NCBI GenBank assembly: GCA_000688615.1
Contig: JHVA01000001.1
Span: 2,356,001-2,420,000, forward strand
DNA length: 64,000 nt
Reading direction: 5' to 3'
Source: Acidobacteriaceae bacterium KBS 146
GTDB taxonomy: Bacteria > Acidobacteriota > Terriglobia > Terriglobales > Acidobacteriaceae
Shown: in pieces, positions 16,366 to 25,049 of the stretch
How the letters are laid out: each line of letters begins with the position of its first letter
Numbering within the stretch: position 1 is the stretch's first letter
Translations under genes and position numbers: made by a program
The notes under the pieces: generated by a model
Told to the model about the DNA's origin: nothing
Seen by the model: only the letters and a program-made list of their open reading frames with translations
Databases searched by the model: none

Positions 16366-18654
16366 ATGTTTATGGCTCGACGTCTCATCCGTATTTGTAC
16401 AGCCCGTTTTTTTCTTGTCTTCGTAGTAGGGTTCTCAGGATTCTCCTTTGCTCAAAGCTCCGCTAAATCCAATGATCCGGACTTTACACGCTATGTGGAC
16501 CCTTTCATCGGCGTCGACTGGGGAGGAAACACATTTGTTGGGTCCACCATTCCATTTGGCATGGTTAAGGTAGGACCCGACATCGAGACATTTGACGGCC
16601 GGCGCTCTGGCTTCGGCTATTGGAGCAATGGTGTAATTCTTGGATTCTCTCATCTGCATCTGAGCGGTGCGCAGGGAAAGTACGGCAATATCCTTGTTGC
16701 CCCTGTGACAGGCGATCTGAAGACTGACGACATTAAATCATCACGGACGGAAGAAGTCGCAAAGGCTGGCTATTACGCGGTAACGTTAACTCGATATCAG
16801 GTGCGTGCAGAGCTGACGAGCAGTCGACGTGTAGGTTTCCACCGCTATACCTTCGCGAAGTCGGAGGACGCCCATATAACTGTTAACTTGGCTGCTGCGC
16901 TCGATCTGGGTCCTGGATCGGAATCACAGAACTTCCTGGGGGCAGAGGCTCATGTCCTTTCTGACCATGAGGTTCAAGGGGTTGCACGCTTTCGCGGGGG
17001 ATGGAACAAAGGCGGCGAGTATCGTGTGTTCTTCGACCTGCTGATGGATACCCGTGCCAAAAAGGTGCGAACGTGGACTGGGAACGCTCTGACTACTGAA
17101 CGTGACGCCATTGTCATGGAAGACAGGCCAATCGGCGTTACGTTTGATTTCCACACACACCCTCAACAGAGGGTTCAGGTAAAAGTAGGAATCTCCTTCA
17201 TCAGCGCGGATCAGGCGCGTCGGAATATCAAAGAAGAAATTCCGGGCTGGAGCTTTGATTCAGTTCATCGGGCAAACATCGCGCAGTGGAACACCGAACT
17301 GGCAAAACTACACCTGACCGGTGAAACAGATGCACAGCGCCGAATGCTTTATACGGCTATGTACCACGTCATGATGATGCCCGTAGACCGTACGGGAGAA
17401 AATCCAGGCTGGTCCTCCAACGAGCCATACTATGACGACTATTACGCTATCTGGGATACTTATCGAACCTCCAGTCCGTGGCTCACGCTTATAGCTCCGA
17501 ATCGGCAGAGGGACATAATCCGCTCACTGATTGATATCTATCGCCACACCGGGTATATGCCCGATGCTCGTAGTGGAAACGACAATGGCCGCACTCAAGG
17601 GGGATCTAATGCGAATGTAGTTGTTGCTGATGCCTATATGAAGGGGCTGAAAGGCATTGACTACGCCGCCGCCTTCGAAGCGATGCTGCACGATGTCTAT
17701 GCACCCCCACAAAATGCGCAGAAAGAGGGTCGAGGTGGTTTGGCGGATTACAACAAACTTGGATACATTACCGACTCCGACGAACGCGCCGGTTCACGCA
17801 CAGTAGAGTACGCATATGACGATTTCGCAATTGCGGAGGTCGCTTGCGGTCTCGGAAAGACAGAAGAGGCTGAGCGCGCTCTAAAGCGAGCTCATAACTT
17901 CGAGCATCTTTGGGATCCGAATATGACTGAGTTTGGCTTCAAAGGTTTTTTGCGACCACGCAAACCTGATGGATCCTGGGCACCGCCGTATTTAGTCGTC
18001 CGCGGTACATGGCCCGATTTCATGTATGAAGGCGATATCTGGACGTACTCTCTGTACGCCCCGCAGGACATGCGGCGCTTGATTGAGATGGCAGGTGGAA
18101 GCAAACAGTTCAATGCACGGCTGGATTTCATCTTTTCGCGAGGACACTTCGATATCTCGAACGAACCCGGCTTCCTTATGCCGCTTCTTTATAACTACAG
18201 TGGACGCCCGGATAAGAGTGCGGATATCGTACATCTGCTTCTGGAAAAAGCTTTTACCGATACGCGTGCCGGTATCCCAGGCAACGACGACTCTGGTGCG
18301 ATGTCTAGCTGGTTACTGTTTCAAAGCCTGGGTATCTTTCCTGTTGCAGGTCAGGATATCTATCTCATCAGCTCTCCTTCCGTGCCCGACGCTTCGCTCG
18401 ATCTTGGCAACGGGAGACACTTGCACATCATAACTAAGGGATTCGACCCATCAGGACTCAACCGTTATGTGCAGTCGGCCACGCTTGACGGCAAGAACCT
18501 GCCAACTAGCTGGTTTCGTCATTCGCAGATTAAGAATGGCGCTACTCTTGTGCTAACAATGGGATCATCACCCTCGAGATGGGGAACCGTTATCCCTCCC
18601 CCATCATTGAGCGACGAGCCCGCGCAGGAATGCTCTCGCCTATCGGCTAAATAA
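16366..18654 (+). CDS. GH92-family alpha-mannosidase, exported
   Basis: A 762-residue glycoside hydrolase family 92 enzyme, a Ca2+-dependent inverting exo-alpha-mannosidase that releases mannose from N-glycan or fungal mannan side chains. After a signal peptide (hydrophobic FFLVFVVGFSGFSFAQ) come the family blocks YVDPFIGVDWGGNTFVGS and PFGMVKVGPD, then GFSHLHLSGAQGKYG, then in the catalytic (alpha/alpha)6 domain WDTYRTSSPW, and near residue 640 GNDDSGAMSSWLLFQSLGIF. Length is normal. The ATG at 16366 has AAGGAA five bases upstream. It stands alone, so periplasmic or surface mannan degradation is inferred from family only. The exact linkage (alpha-1,2/1,3/1,4) cannot be told. Confidence 0.93.
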   Translation: MFMARRLIRICTARFFLVFVVGFSGFSFAQSSAKSNDPDFTRYVDPFIGVDWGGNTFVGSTIPFGMVKVGPDIETFDGRRSGFGYWSNGVILGFSHLHLSGAQGKYGNILVAPVTGDLKTDDIKSSRTEEVAKAGYYAVTLTRYQVRAELTSSRRVGFHRYTFAKSEDAHITVNLAAALDLGPGSESQNFLGAEAHVLSDHEVQGVARFRGGWNKGGEYRVFFDLLMDTRAKKVRTWTGNALTTERDAIVMEDRPIGVTFDFHTHPQQRVQVKVGISFISADQARRNIKEEIPGWSFDSVHRANIAQWNTELAKLHLTGETDAQRRMLYTAMYHVMMMPVDRTGENPGWSSNEPYYDDYYAIWDTYRTSSPWLTLIAPNRQRDIIRSLIDIYRHTGYMPDARSGNDNGRTQGGSNANVVVADAYMKGLKGIDYAAAFEAMLHDVYAPPQNAQKEGRGGLADYNKLGYITDSDERAGSRTVEYAYDDFAIAEVACGLGKTEEAERALKRAHNFEHLWDPNMTEFGFKGFLRPRKPDGSWAPPYLVVRGTWPDFMYEGDIWTYSLYAPQDMRRLIEMAGGSKQFNARLDFIFSRGHFDISNEPGFLMPLLYNYSGRPDKSADIVHLLLEKAFTDTRAGIPGNDDSGAMSSWLLFQSLGIFPVAGQDIYLISSPSVPDASLDLGNGRHLHIITKGFDPSGLNRYVQSATLDGKNLPTSWFRHSQIKNGATLVLTMGSSPSRWGTVIPPPSLSDEPAQECSRLSAK

Positions 18655-18862
18655 AGATAGCGATAAGTCATAGAAAGATATTGGAAACCGGCATTGCAGC
18701 CGATGACTCAATTCTGCGCAATCGGGAACCGTCATCGCAATCATCGATACGGTGATTTGCAATAGCACGTTCGCAAAGATGCTGATGGTCACAGTTCTCT
18801 TCTAAGGAAGGGTGCTATCCCACTGCGCTTTGACCGGCATTTTAGAGCGTTCTGCATTACAG

Positions 18863-19561
18863 CTACAACATCGGAACATGCAGGAAGCTGATAACAGCAG
18901 GTTGCGGTATAGGGATCATCCCCTCGCCGCGTATCGCAACCGTAGTTGCGAGCTTACGTACTGGTTCTATGTGTAGGCGAGCCAGTACGTTGGGATCAAC
19001 CTCAAAGGGCGAACGACCATTGGTTGACATGATGGCATGGCAGGTATCACAGGTCGTTGGCGCTCCCTTAGCCTGGTGACAACCTATGCAGCTGCCCATG
19101 TTCGTATCTTTTTCCTGGGCAATCGCGGTACGCTCGGATACTGGACCATGACATTCTTCGCAGGTATTGCCGGCATGCGTCTTATGACTAAACGTCACGA
19201 ACGAAGGAACACGATAGACACGGACCCATAGAATGGGATCCTCATTTTTAGCTGCCTCAGTGAGTCGCTTGATGTCTGGCTTGTCGGTTGCGATAGAGGT
19301 ATGGCAGGTCATACACTTGGGGGCCTGAGGGAGGGCCAGAGTTGACCCGTCTCCGCGCGGTTCGTGACAGTTGTTGCAGGTCATCTTTGCAGTCTGGATG
19401 TGTAGCTTGTGATTGAAAGCTATTGGCTGCGCTGGCGCGGTAGCGGAGGGCTCCGACGCGATGGCAGCAGGCTTCCTGGCCGTACCAGCGCCTTGTGCAC
19501 GGGCCGCCAGGACTAGGCCGAAAAGGATAGCAAGCATCAGGAACTTCTGCACTCGGAACAT
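18863..19561 (-). CDS. Pentaheme cytochrome c
   Basis: A 232-residue exported cytochrome with five CxxCH heme-binding motifs at about residues 62, 83, 134, 158 and 171 (CNNCH, CMTCH, CEECH, CIGCH, CDTCH), and distal-type histidines in FNHKLHI and FSHKTHA as in cytochrome c3/c7-like folds. A signal peptide (MLAILFGLVLAARAQG) precedes them. It is the last gene after subunit 3 and the GMC flavoprotein, 77 bp from the latter, so it probably takes electrons from that dehydrogenase to the respiratory chain in place of the usual triheme subunit. AGAGGAG almost touches the start codon, a tight spacing. Confidence 0.88.
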   Translation of the reverse strand: MFRVQKFLMLAILFGLVLAARAQGAGTARKPAAIASEPSATAPAQPIAFNHKLHIQTAKMTCNNCHEPRGDGSTLALPQAPKCMTCHTSIATDKPDIKRLTEAAKNEDPILWVRVYRVPSFVTFSHKTHAGNTCEECHGPVSERTAIAQEKDTNMGSCIGCHQAKGAPTTCDTCHAIMSTNGRSPFEVDPNVLARLHIEPVRKLATTVAIRGEGMIPIPQPAVISFLHVPML

Positions 19562-19638
19562 CTCCTCTGACTGACCGAAGGTGCCTGTCCCTATAAGAAC
19601 AGGGCACGTCGCTTAGTTTCAGAGCACACGGACAATCT

Positions 19639-21210
19639 TTAAACGTTGCCCTTGCGCATCTCCTCCGCCAGGTATTCAGATGCACGCATAGAAAGCGTGC
19701 ACATCGTGATGGTCGGATTCTGCCAACCCGCGCTTACAAATACACTGGCATCCACTACAAATAAGTTTTTAATATCGTGGCATTGGTTCCACCGTGTCAC
19801 AACACCCTTCTTCGGATCGTCGCTCATGCGTGCAGTTCCCTGCTCATGAATGGAGTAACCGGGAGGATTGAACTCGTAGTTTTTTACCAGAATCTCGAAA
19901 CCAGCGGCTTCGGCCATCGCAGCCATGGTGTCCACATAATCTTTGGCCATGTTGGTTTCGTTGCTGGTGTAATTCGTATGAATGTTTAGTGTCGGGATAC
20001 CCCAGGCGTCTACCACTTCTTTGTTTAGAGTGACGTGATCCTCATAGTGTCCGAGCGCTTCTCCCATAATATTGGTAGAAAAGCCACTGCCATTGTAACT
20101 CTGCAATTTCTGTTCAAGCTCTTTGCCGTAAAAAGGAAGAGCGCGTGCGTCGAAAGGCCCGTTGCTACAAGAAACATTTACAGCATAGCCGCGAATGAAC
20201 CCGTTAGCCTTCGTGTCAAGATTGCGGAAACGAGGGATGAGAGCTCCGCCCCCCATGAGATGCGGCGGGGCTTTCCCATCACGCGCCTCTGGAACTGAAC
20301 AGATGATACCGGCTCCGTAAATCTGGTCAGATAAATATCGACCAAGAACACCGCTGGAATTGCAGATGTTCGAGAGGAGCAAAAGTCGGGTCGACTCTAG
20401 AGCGCCAGCAGCGAGAACGACGACACGTGCCTTGAGGACCATCTCGCGGTGGGAGTGCCGATCGATAAAAATGACGCCATCGGCGCGCCCGGTATTTTTA
20501 TCTACCGTGATTTGCCGTACGATCGCGTTTGGAATCGTAGTGAGCTTGCCCGTGGCCACTGCATCTGGGAGGAGCAGGTTTAGTGATGATGCCAACCCAT
20601 CTTTTCCCAGTGAAGAGCGCGGCTTTGTTACCGGTACGCCGAGTTTCTTACCAGCATCCACGAACCGCTGCATAGCCCCCGACCAGGGCGAATTATCTTC
20701 TATAAAATCGCCATCCGGGTATTGAGGCAACCCGTCCGAATGGCCGGTGACACGAAAGATCTTTTCGACGCGGGAATAGTATGGCGCCAGATCCTTAAGA
20801 GAAATCGGCCAATTTTCACCGAAACCGTCGTGATCCTTGCACTTGAATTCGTAGTCACTGAGGCGGAAGGATTGGCGAGCCCAGAAGGGGGAACGGCCAC
20901 CCACGCTGCGTACACGAACCCAGTTATAAGGCTGCTCTGGCGGATGGTAGTACGGTACAACCTTCTCATCTACCCATTGATTGGCATTGAATTCGCTCGC
21001 CTGAAAAACGTGAGGAAGACGACCGGGGGCATCGAAGCCGCGATACGGTAGCTCGTGTACGGGCTTCATTTCGCGATATTTCTCAAAGTTGAGCATCGGG
21101 CCTGCGTCCAGCATTGTGCAGGAGATACCTTTTTCCGTCAGAATCTTTGCGGCCATTCCGCCTGTATGTCCTGAACCAATGATGAGGACGTCAACCTTCT
21201 TTTGTGCCAT
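19639..21210 (-). CDS. GMC-family FAD dehydrogenase (large catalytic subunit)
   Basis: A 523-residue flavoprotein of the glucose-methanol-choline group, close in form to the large subunits of membrane-bound gluconate, sorbitol and FAD-glucose dehydrogenases. Residues about 6-34 form the FAD Rossmann fold ([18 protein letters not shown], then the acidic LDAGP). The FAD-loop [20 protein letters not shown] and the C-terminal active-site pair, His in [11 protein letters not shown] and Asn in GWQNPTITM, are present. There is no signal peptide; export would depend on its Tat-bearing partner encoded upstream (21246-21998), as known for such complexes. The sugar or polyol oxidised is unknown. Confidence 0.9.
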   Translation of the reverse strand: MAQKKVDVLIIGSGHTGGMAAKILTEKGISCTMLDAGPMLNFEKYREMKPVHELPYRGFDAPGRLPHVFQASEFNANQWVDEKVVPYYHPPEQPYNWVRVRSVGGRSPFWARQSFRLSDYEFKCKDHDGFGENWPISLKDLAPYYSRVEKIFRVTGHSDGLPQYPDGDFIEDNSPWSGAMQRFVDAGKKLGVPVTKPRSSLGKDGLASSLNLLLPDAVATGKLTTIPNAIVRQITVDKNTGRADGVIFIDRHSHREMVLKARVVVLAAGALESTRLLLLSNICNSSGVLGRYLSDQIYGAGIICSVPEARDGKAPPHLMGGGALIPRFRNLDTKANGFIRGYAVNVSCSNGPFDARALPFYGKELEQKLQSYNGSGFSTNIMGEALGHYEDHVTLNKEVVDAWGIPTLNIHTNYTSNETNMAKDYVDTMAAMAEAAGFEILVKNYEFNPPGYSIHEQGTARMSDDPKKGVVTRWNQCHDIKNLFVVDASVFVSAGWQNPTITMCTLSMRASEYLAEEMRKGNV

Positions 21211-21245
21211 GCGATCTCAACACTTCCTTCTCTGATGCAAATGTT

Positions 21246-21998
21246 CTAAGAGTGCTTGTGCTTGGTGGTAGGCGTTGCCTGAGCAATACCATGGTCTACC
21301 CAGGTCTTGATACCGGGCTCAATAGGATTCCAATAAAGACCTACTCCGGGAGTACGATCGCCCGATGCTTCGGCAGCAATGGCCCAAGCTGGTGAATTGA
21401 TCGTGGCCGTGCGAATGTCGTGGTGCACTAAATTGAGGAATCGGGCGTGGCCTTCACGCGGTGGATGGTCGTTCATCCATCCTTTCAGATGTGGACGAAT
21501 CACCGCGTCAGCCTGTTTTGTCTCAGCCTTGGCAAACGGTACGTTGAACTGTTTCATGCAGTCGGAGTTCAGGCGATCCAGGCCATTGTTATACATCGAC
21601 TGCTGCTCAATCGGAGAAGCGCCGATATAAAAGTCCAGAAACTCTGGTGTCCCGCTCTTGATTGCACTGGGGTGATCTTCACTAGCCGGCATCATAATCT
21701 CACACAAATGCACCAGAGTTGCATAGCGAACGGCGGTGAAATAACGGGTTTCCGTCATGGCGACGGCATCGGGTTGCGAGAGTGGGATATTCGGCGTGCG
21801 GAATCGCGCCATCTGTTCCACACGGGACAATGCTCGCGGACTCGATGCCGCAGAGGGTTGGACGGCCATCGTACCTTGGTCTGCCGCATTCGCGGCAGGA
21901 GGTGGGTTCTGCGCCTGGGGTGCAGATTGTTGCCCCATTGCAGTACTCGCGGTGGCCGTAGCGACCGCAAGCCCCTTAACAAAATCACGTCTTCTCAT
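21246..21998 (-). CDS. Gluconate 2-dehydrogenase subunit 3-like protein with Tat signal
   Basis: A 250-residue small subunit of the three-component dehydrogenase. The N-terminus MRRRDFVKGLAVATATAS is a twin-arginine signal, followed by a Pro/Ala/Gln-rich linker (about 25-60). The core (about 75-230) has the subunit 3 pattern: TLVHLCEIMMPASEDHPSAI, then FLDFYIGASP, and late NLVHHDIRTATINSPAWA. Known homologues carry the FAD subunit through the Tat system and stabilise it. It is the first gene of the group, 35 bp before the GMC gene; the pentaheme cytochrome follows that. Confidence 0.85.
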   Translation of the reverse strand: MRRRDFVKGLAVATATASTAMGQQSAPQAQNPPPAANAADQGTMAVQPSAASSPRALSRVEQMARFRTPNIPLSQPDAVAMTETRYFTAVRYATLVHLCEIMMPASEDHPSAIKSGTPEFLDFYIGASPIEQQSMYNNGLDRLNSDCMKQFNVPFAKAETKQADAVIRPHLKGWMNDHPPREGHARFLNLVHHDIRTATINSPAWAIAAEASGDRTPGVGLYWNPIEPGIKTWVDHGIAQATPTTKHKHS

Positions 21999-22221
21999 GG
22001 GCGAAATGCTACGGGTTGTCCATAGCTAGAGTCAATTGCTCATCAAAATCTGAACAAAAACCTCATTATTCGAGCTCAACTGCTTGCAAAGAAGCCGAGA
22101 AAAGAGCAATCGGAATCTTCCATCTGGAAAAAATCGGCTGCTACCTGAATCGCAATGGTATGGTTACCCAAAATTACTACGGGGTTTATCTCAGTGCACA
22201 GGGCGGGCCTGTCTCCGTGAC

Positions 22222-22773
22222 CTATCGAGGTGTGGTTCTTAAATAACCTTCTTCGGCCATTCGCCTGCCCATTTGGGCATACATGTTCTCGTCTTGCGGC
22301 TGCCAGGTTGCAAGTCCATCGACGTATCGGTTGTACATACAGAATGCAGCGGCGATCAAAACTGTATCGTGAATTTCGAGATCTGTAGCACCTTCAGCCT
22401 TGGCAAGCTCTACGATTTCCTTGGTGACGCGTTTACCATCGACCTGGACCTGTTCGGCAATGGCGAGGAGCGCCTTCAACTTGTTGGAGATTGGCGCAGA
22501 CCGATAGTCTCTGCACGCGGCTTCCACTATATCTGTGTTGCCGCTATGTAAATGTGCAGCAGCAGCGCCATGACTGGTTTGACAGAAGTAACAGGCGTTC
22601 CGCGAAGAGACAAAGCAGGCGACGAGCTCTCGCTCTCCGGAGCTGAAACCATTACTACCGGATGTACGAAGCAGTATCTCGGCAAGTTCTCGCATCGGTT
22701 TTGCTGTTTCCGGGCGAAACGCAAAACCTGCAGTGATGCCGGGCAAATCATCCTGAAGCTGAATATGCGGCAT
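22222..22773 (-). CDS. AhpD-like (CMD-fold) peroxidase-related protein 1
   Basis: A 183-residue protein of the carboxymuconolactone decarboxylase/AhpD fold. The AhpD catalytic set is complete: E49, C61, C64 and H68 in ACYFCQTSHG, with the E-x11-C-x2-C-x3-H spacing of AhpD. Such proteins reduce peroxides or act as disulfide reductases, or have lost activity and gained other roles. The start lies one base from the stop of the MFS gene upstream (TAACATG), so the two are coupled. It closely resembles the product at 24255 (same MPHI start, FRPETAKP, CYFCQT and MYNRYVDGL...TWQP blocks). The substrate is unknown. Confidence 0.88.
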   Translation of the reverse strand: MPHIQLQDDLPGITAGFAFRPETAKPMRELAEILLRTSGSNGFSSGERELVACFVSSRNACYFCQTSHGAAAAHLHSGNTDIVEAACRDYRSAPISNKLKALLAIAEQVQVDGKRVTKEIVELAKAEGATDLEIHDTVLIAAAFCMYNRYVDGLATWQPQDENMYAQMGRRMAEEGYLRTTPR

Positions 22774-22774
22774 G

Positions 22775-24049
22775 TTATTCCTCTAGTGAAATAGGTAACG
22801 CAATGATCGCTGCATCGGCCATCGTCGAAGACGACTCCGGCGCAGGTCGCAATAAAAGGCTAACTGCAGCAGCTCCTAACGCGACAGCAGCAAGAGACAC
22901 GATATAGCGGACATGGTAGGCACCGGACGTGTCATATAGATGACCTATAAACATGGGACCGGTGGCTCCTCCGACAGCATAGGCGGTCCAGGTGAGTCCA
23001 TATAGGACAGAGAAATGCTTTCTTCCGAAATAACGAGCGAGCAGATAAGGTAGAACATCAGCTTCACTGCCCAATCCAACACCAAGAATTGCGGCGCCCA
23101 GAAACGCGACGACAGAAGTGCCGGCGAAGGAAAGCACGAATGTTCCCACGGCTGCGAGTAGCAGGATCACAGTCTGAATACGCTGCGGCGAGAAACGGTC
23201 GATCAGGAGCCCGACGCACAACCTACCGATAATGCCGGCGCCCCCACGTACGGATAAAGCAACGGCTGCACTTTGTGCGGTGACTCCATGCTCTGTGAGG
23301 ATCGCGGCCAGATTAGTTACTAAGCCGTTCTCGCTAAACGCTGATAGGACGGTTATGCCACAGAGGAGCCAGAAGGCTGCGCTCGAAGAAGCAGCCCTCA
23401 CGGACATCCCAGTGGAGGAGTCGCTTTGTACGCTCGCGATAGGTCTATTGCGAACGAGCATCGCTGTCAAGGGAAAACCTAGCAAGGCGATTCCGCCCAA
23501 CAAGATATAACCGTTGCGCCATCCGTAATGTCCAATCATCCATTGTGTGGCCGGAGGAATAAGAATCGAGCCGACACCGCTGCCAGTGAGAATCAGCGCG
23601 AGTGCGAAACCCCTATGTTTTTTGAACCAGGTAAGAATAGTACGGGTATATGCAAACTGAGCAGTGCCATTTGCGACGAGGCCGAGCAAAAAGAACGTGA
23701 TATAGAACCGGCTGATATTCGCTCCCAGACGGCTAAGTGAGGCCAGCGCGAGGGCAAAGATCAGAATGGATGGAAGAATGATTCGCCGGGGAGGGAATCG
23801 GTCCAACAGCATCCCGATGAACGGGGACACGAGCGCCACCGTAATGGCTGCGAGCGCGAAGGTTCCGTCCATCGCTTGACGCCGCCATCCGAACTCAGCG
23901 TGCAATGGATTCAGGAAAAGGCTAAATGTGTACGGAACGATCGGTGCGAAGCTTGTCATGACACCGACAAACGCTGCTGCGGCTACACCCCAGCCAGGGT
24001 AACGAATCGTGCTTTCGTTATCCGTTGAGGAGGTATGCATCTCATGCAT
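22775..24049 (-). CDS. MFS transporter (OxlT-like)
   Basis: A carrier of about 424 residues with roughly 12 transmembrane helices. GWRRQAMDGTFALAAI in the first third, the loop-2 motif GMLLDRFPPRRIIL and a second-half GLLIDRFSPQRIQ place it in the major facilitator superfamily, near the oxalate/formate and monocarboxylate antiporter groups. The substrate is unknown. The ATG at 24049 has GGAG ten bases upstream; a TTG at 24058 would lengthen it by three residues. It is cotranscribed with AhpD-like gene 1 and divergent from AhpD-like gene 2, which suggests a shared control region at 24050-24254. Confidence 0.85.
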   Translation of the reverse strand: MHEMHTSSTDNESTIRYPGWGVAAAAFVGVMTSFAPIVPYTFSLFLNPLHAEFGWRRQAMDGTFALAAITVALVSPFIGMLLDRFPPRRIILPSILIFALALASLSRLGANISRFYITFFLLGLVANGTAQFAYTRTILTWFKKHRGFALALILTGSGVGSILIPPATQWMIGHYGWRNGYILLGGIALLGFPLTAMLVRNRPIASVQSDSSTGMSVRAASSSAAFWLLCGITVLSAFSENGLVTNLAAILTEHGVTAQSAAVALSVRGGAGIIGRLCVGLLIDRFSPQRIQTVILLLAAVGTFVLSFAGTSVVAFLGAAILGVGLGSEADVLPYLLARYFGRKHFSVLYGLTWTAYAVGGATGPMFIGHLYDTSGAYHVRYIVSLAAVALGAAAVSLLLRPAPESSSTMADAAIIALPISLEE

Positions 24050-24254
24050 TCGGTCCAAACTCCATCATTTGGTTTCACCAGATTCAGACAGTGCTGTAAG
24101 GGAATGCTGTGAGCGTTACGTTTTCTGTTGAGCCGAATGCTATGCATTTCCTCCCTGTCTGTCCTCCATCTTTCGATGGAGAATCAGCTCCAACTTCCAC
24201 GCATCATCTACGTCGCGTATTCTCATCTCCCAAATCTGGATTACGGAGAGAGAC

Positions 24255-24815
24255 ATGCCACACATTCATCTGCCGGAGGGACTCCAGGGTATTCGCAGTG
24301 CCATGGCATTTCGCCCGGAAACGGCCAAACCGTTGAACGATCTCGCAGAGGTTCTTCTTCACGCCCCAAATTCCCTTCCGCAAGGCGATCGTGAACTCAT
24401 AGCTACCTATGTCTCATATCTAAACGACTGTTACTTCTGCCAAACGGTTCATGGTGCGATCGCGGCAGCGTGCTTGGATGACGACTATAACCTGGTAAAG
24501 CGCGTTAAGGCGGATTTTCAGGCCGCTGAGATCTCCAATAAGCTCAAATCGCTGCTGGTGATCGCAGCCAAAGTGCAAAAAGGCGGTAAGAACGTCACAT
24601 CTGAGGACATTCAAGCTGCCCGCGCACAAGGCGCAACCGACACAGAGATACACGATACGGTGCTGATTGCCGCCGCGTTCAGCATGTACAACCGTTATGT
24701 CGATGGGTTGGATACGTGGCAACCTCATGATGAAGCTCTGTATCGCGAGCGAGGCAAGAAGACCGCTCAGGATGGCTATGTCTCAATGAGCAAAGAGTAT
24801 TTACGGCAGTCGTAA
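24255..24815 (+). CDS. AhpD-like (CMD-fold) peroxidase-related protein 2
   Basis: A 186-residue paralogue of the product at 22222, with the complete AhpD set E47, C59, C62 and H66 (CYFCQTVH). The later KLKSLLVIAAKVQKGGKNVT and DTEIHDTVLIAAAFSMYNRY helices fit the two-helix CMD repeat. GAGAGA precedes the ATG. It is transcribed away from the MFS/AhpD-like 1 pair and toward the TonB receptor, 234 bp from it. A redox or peroxide-handling role is the family expectation; here it may act on a metabolite brought in by the receptor and carrier. Confidence 0.88.
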   Translation: MPHIHLPEGLQGIRSAMAFRPETAKPLNDLAEVLLHAPNSLPQGDRELIATYVSYLNDCYFCQTVHGAIAAACLDDDYNLVKRVKADFQAAEISNKLKSLLVIAAKVQKGGKNVTSEDIQAARAQGATDTEIHDTVLIAAAFSMYNRYVDGLDTWQPHDEALYRERGKKTAQDGYVSMSKEYLRQS

Positions 24816-25049
24816 AAACGAGACGATCCATCAATTTTGGGCAACCGGCCGAGAATAGTTTCTGAGAGAAATCGGCTCGTCCCCCCCACCAATCAATCGA
24901 ATGACTGAGTCAGATCCCAACCTTTGGTAGCAAGACAAGGGCGTTTATCGTCGGTAAGGTTTCTGGAGCCGGAATGTGGACAACCTCTTGAACCACTTAG
25001 CAGGAAAAGCCTATTGTTTCCCGGCGTTTTGATTCATGATCGGAGACTC

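Noticed and set aside
18655..18862. Possible gene remnant or terminator between the GH92 and cytochrome genes
   Set aside because: Only a weak CGATGAC/GTCATCG pair with a long loop and no T run. Short minus-strand frames have no recognisable family.
24420..24728. Minus-strand 102-codon frame in AhpD-like gene 2
   Set aside because: Antisense to a gene with a full catalytic motif and a close paralogue; no independent support.
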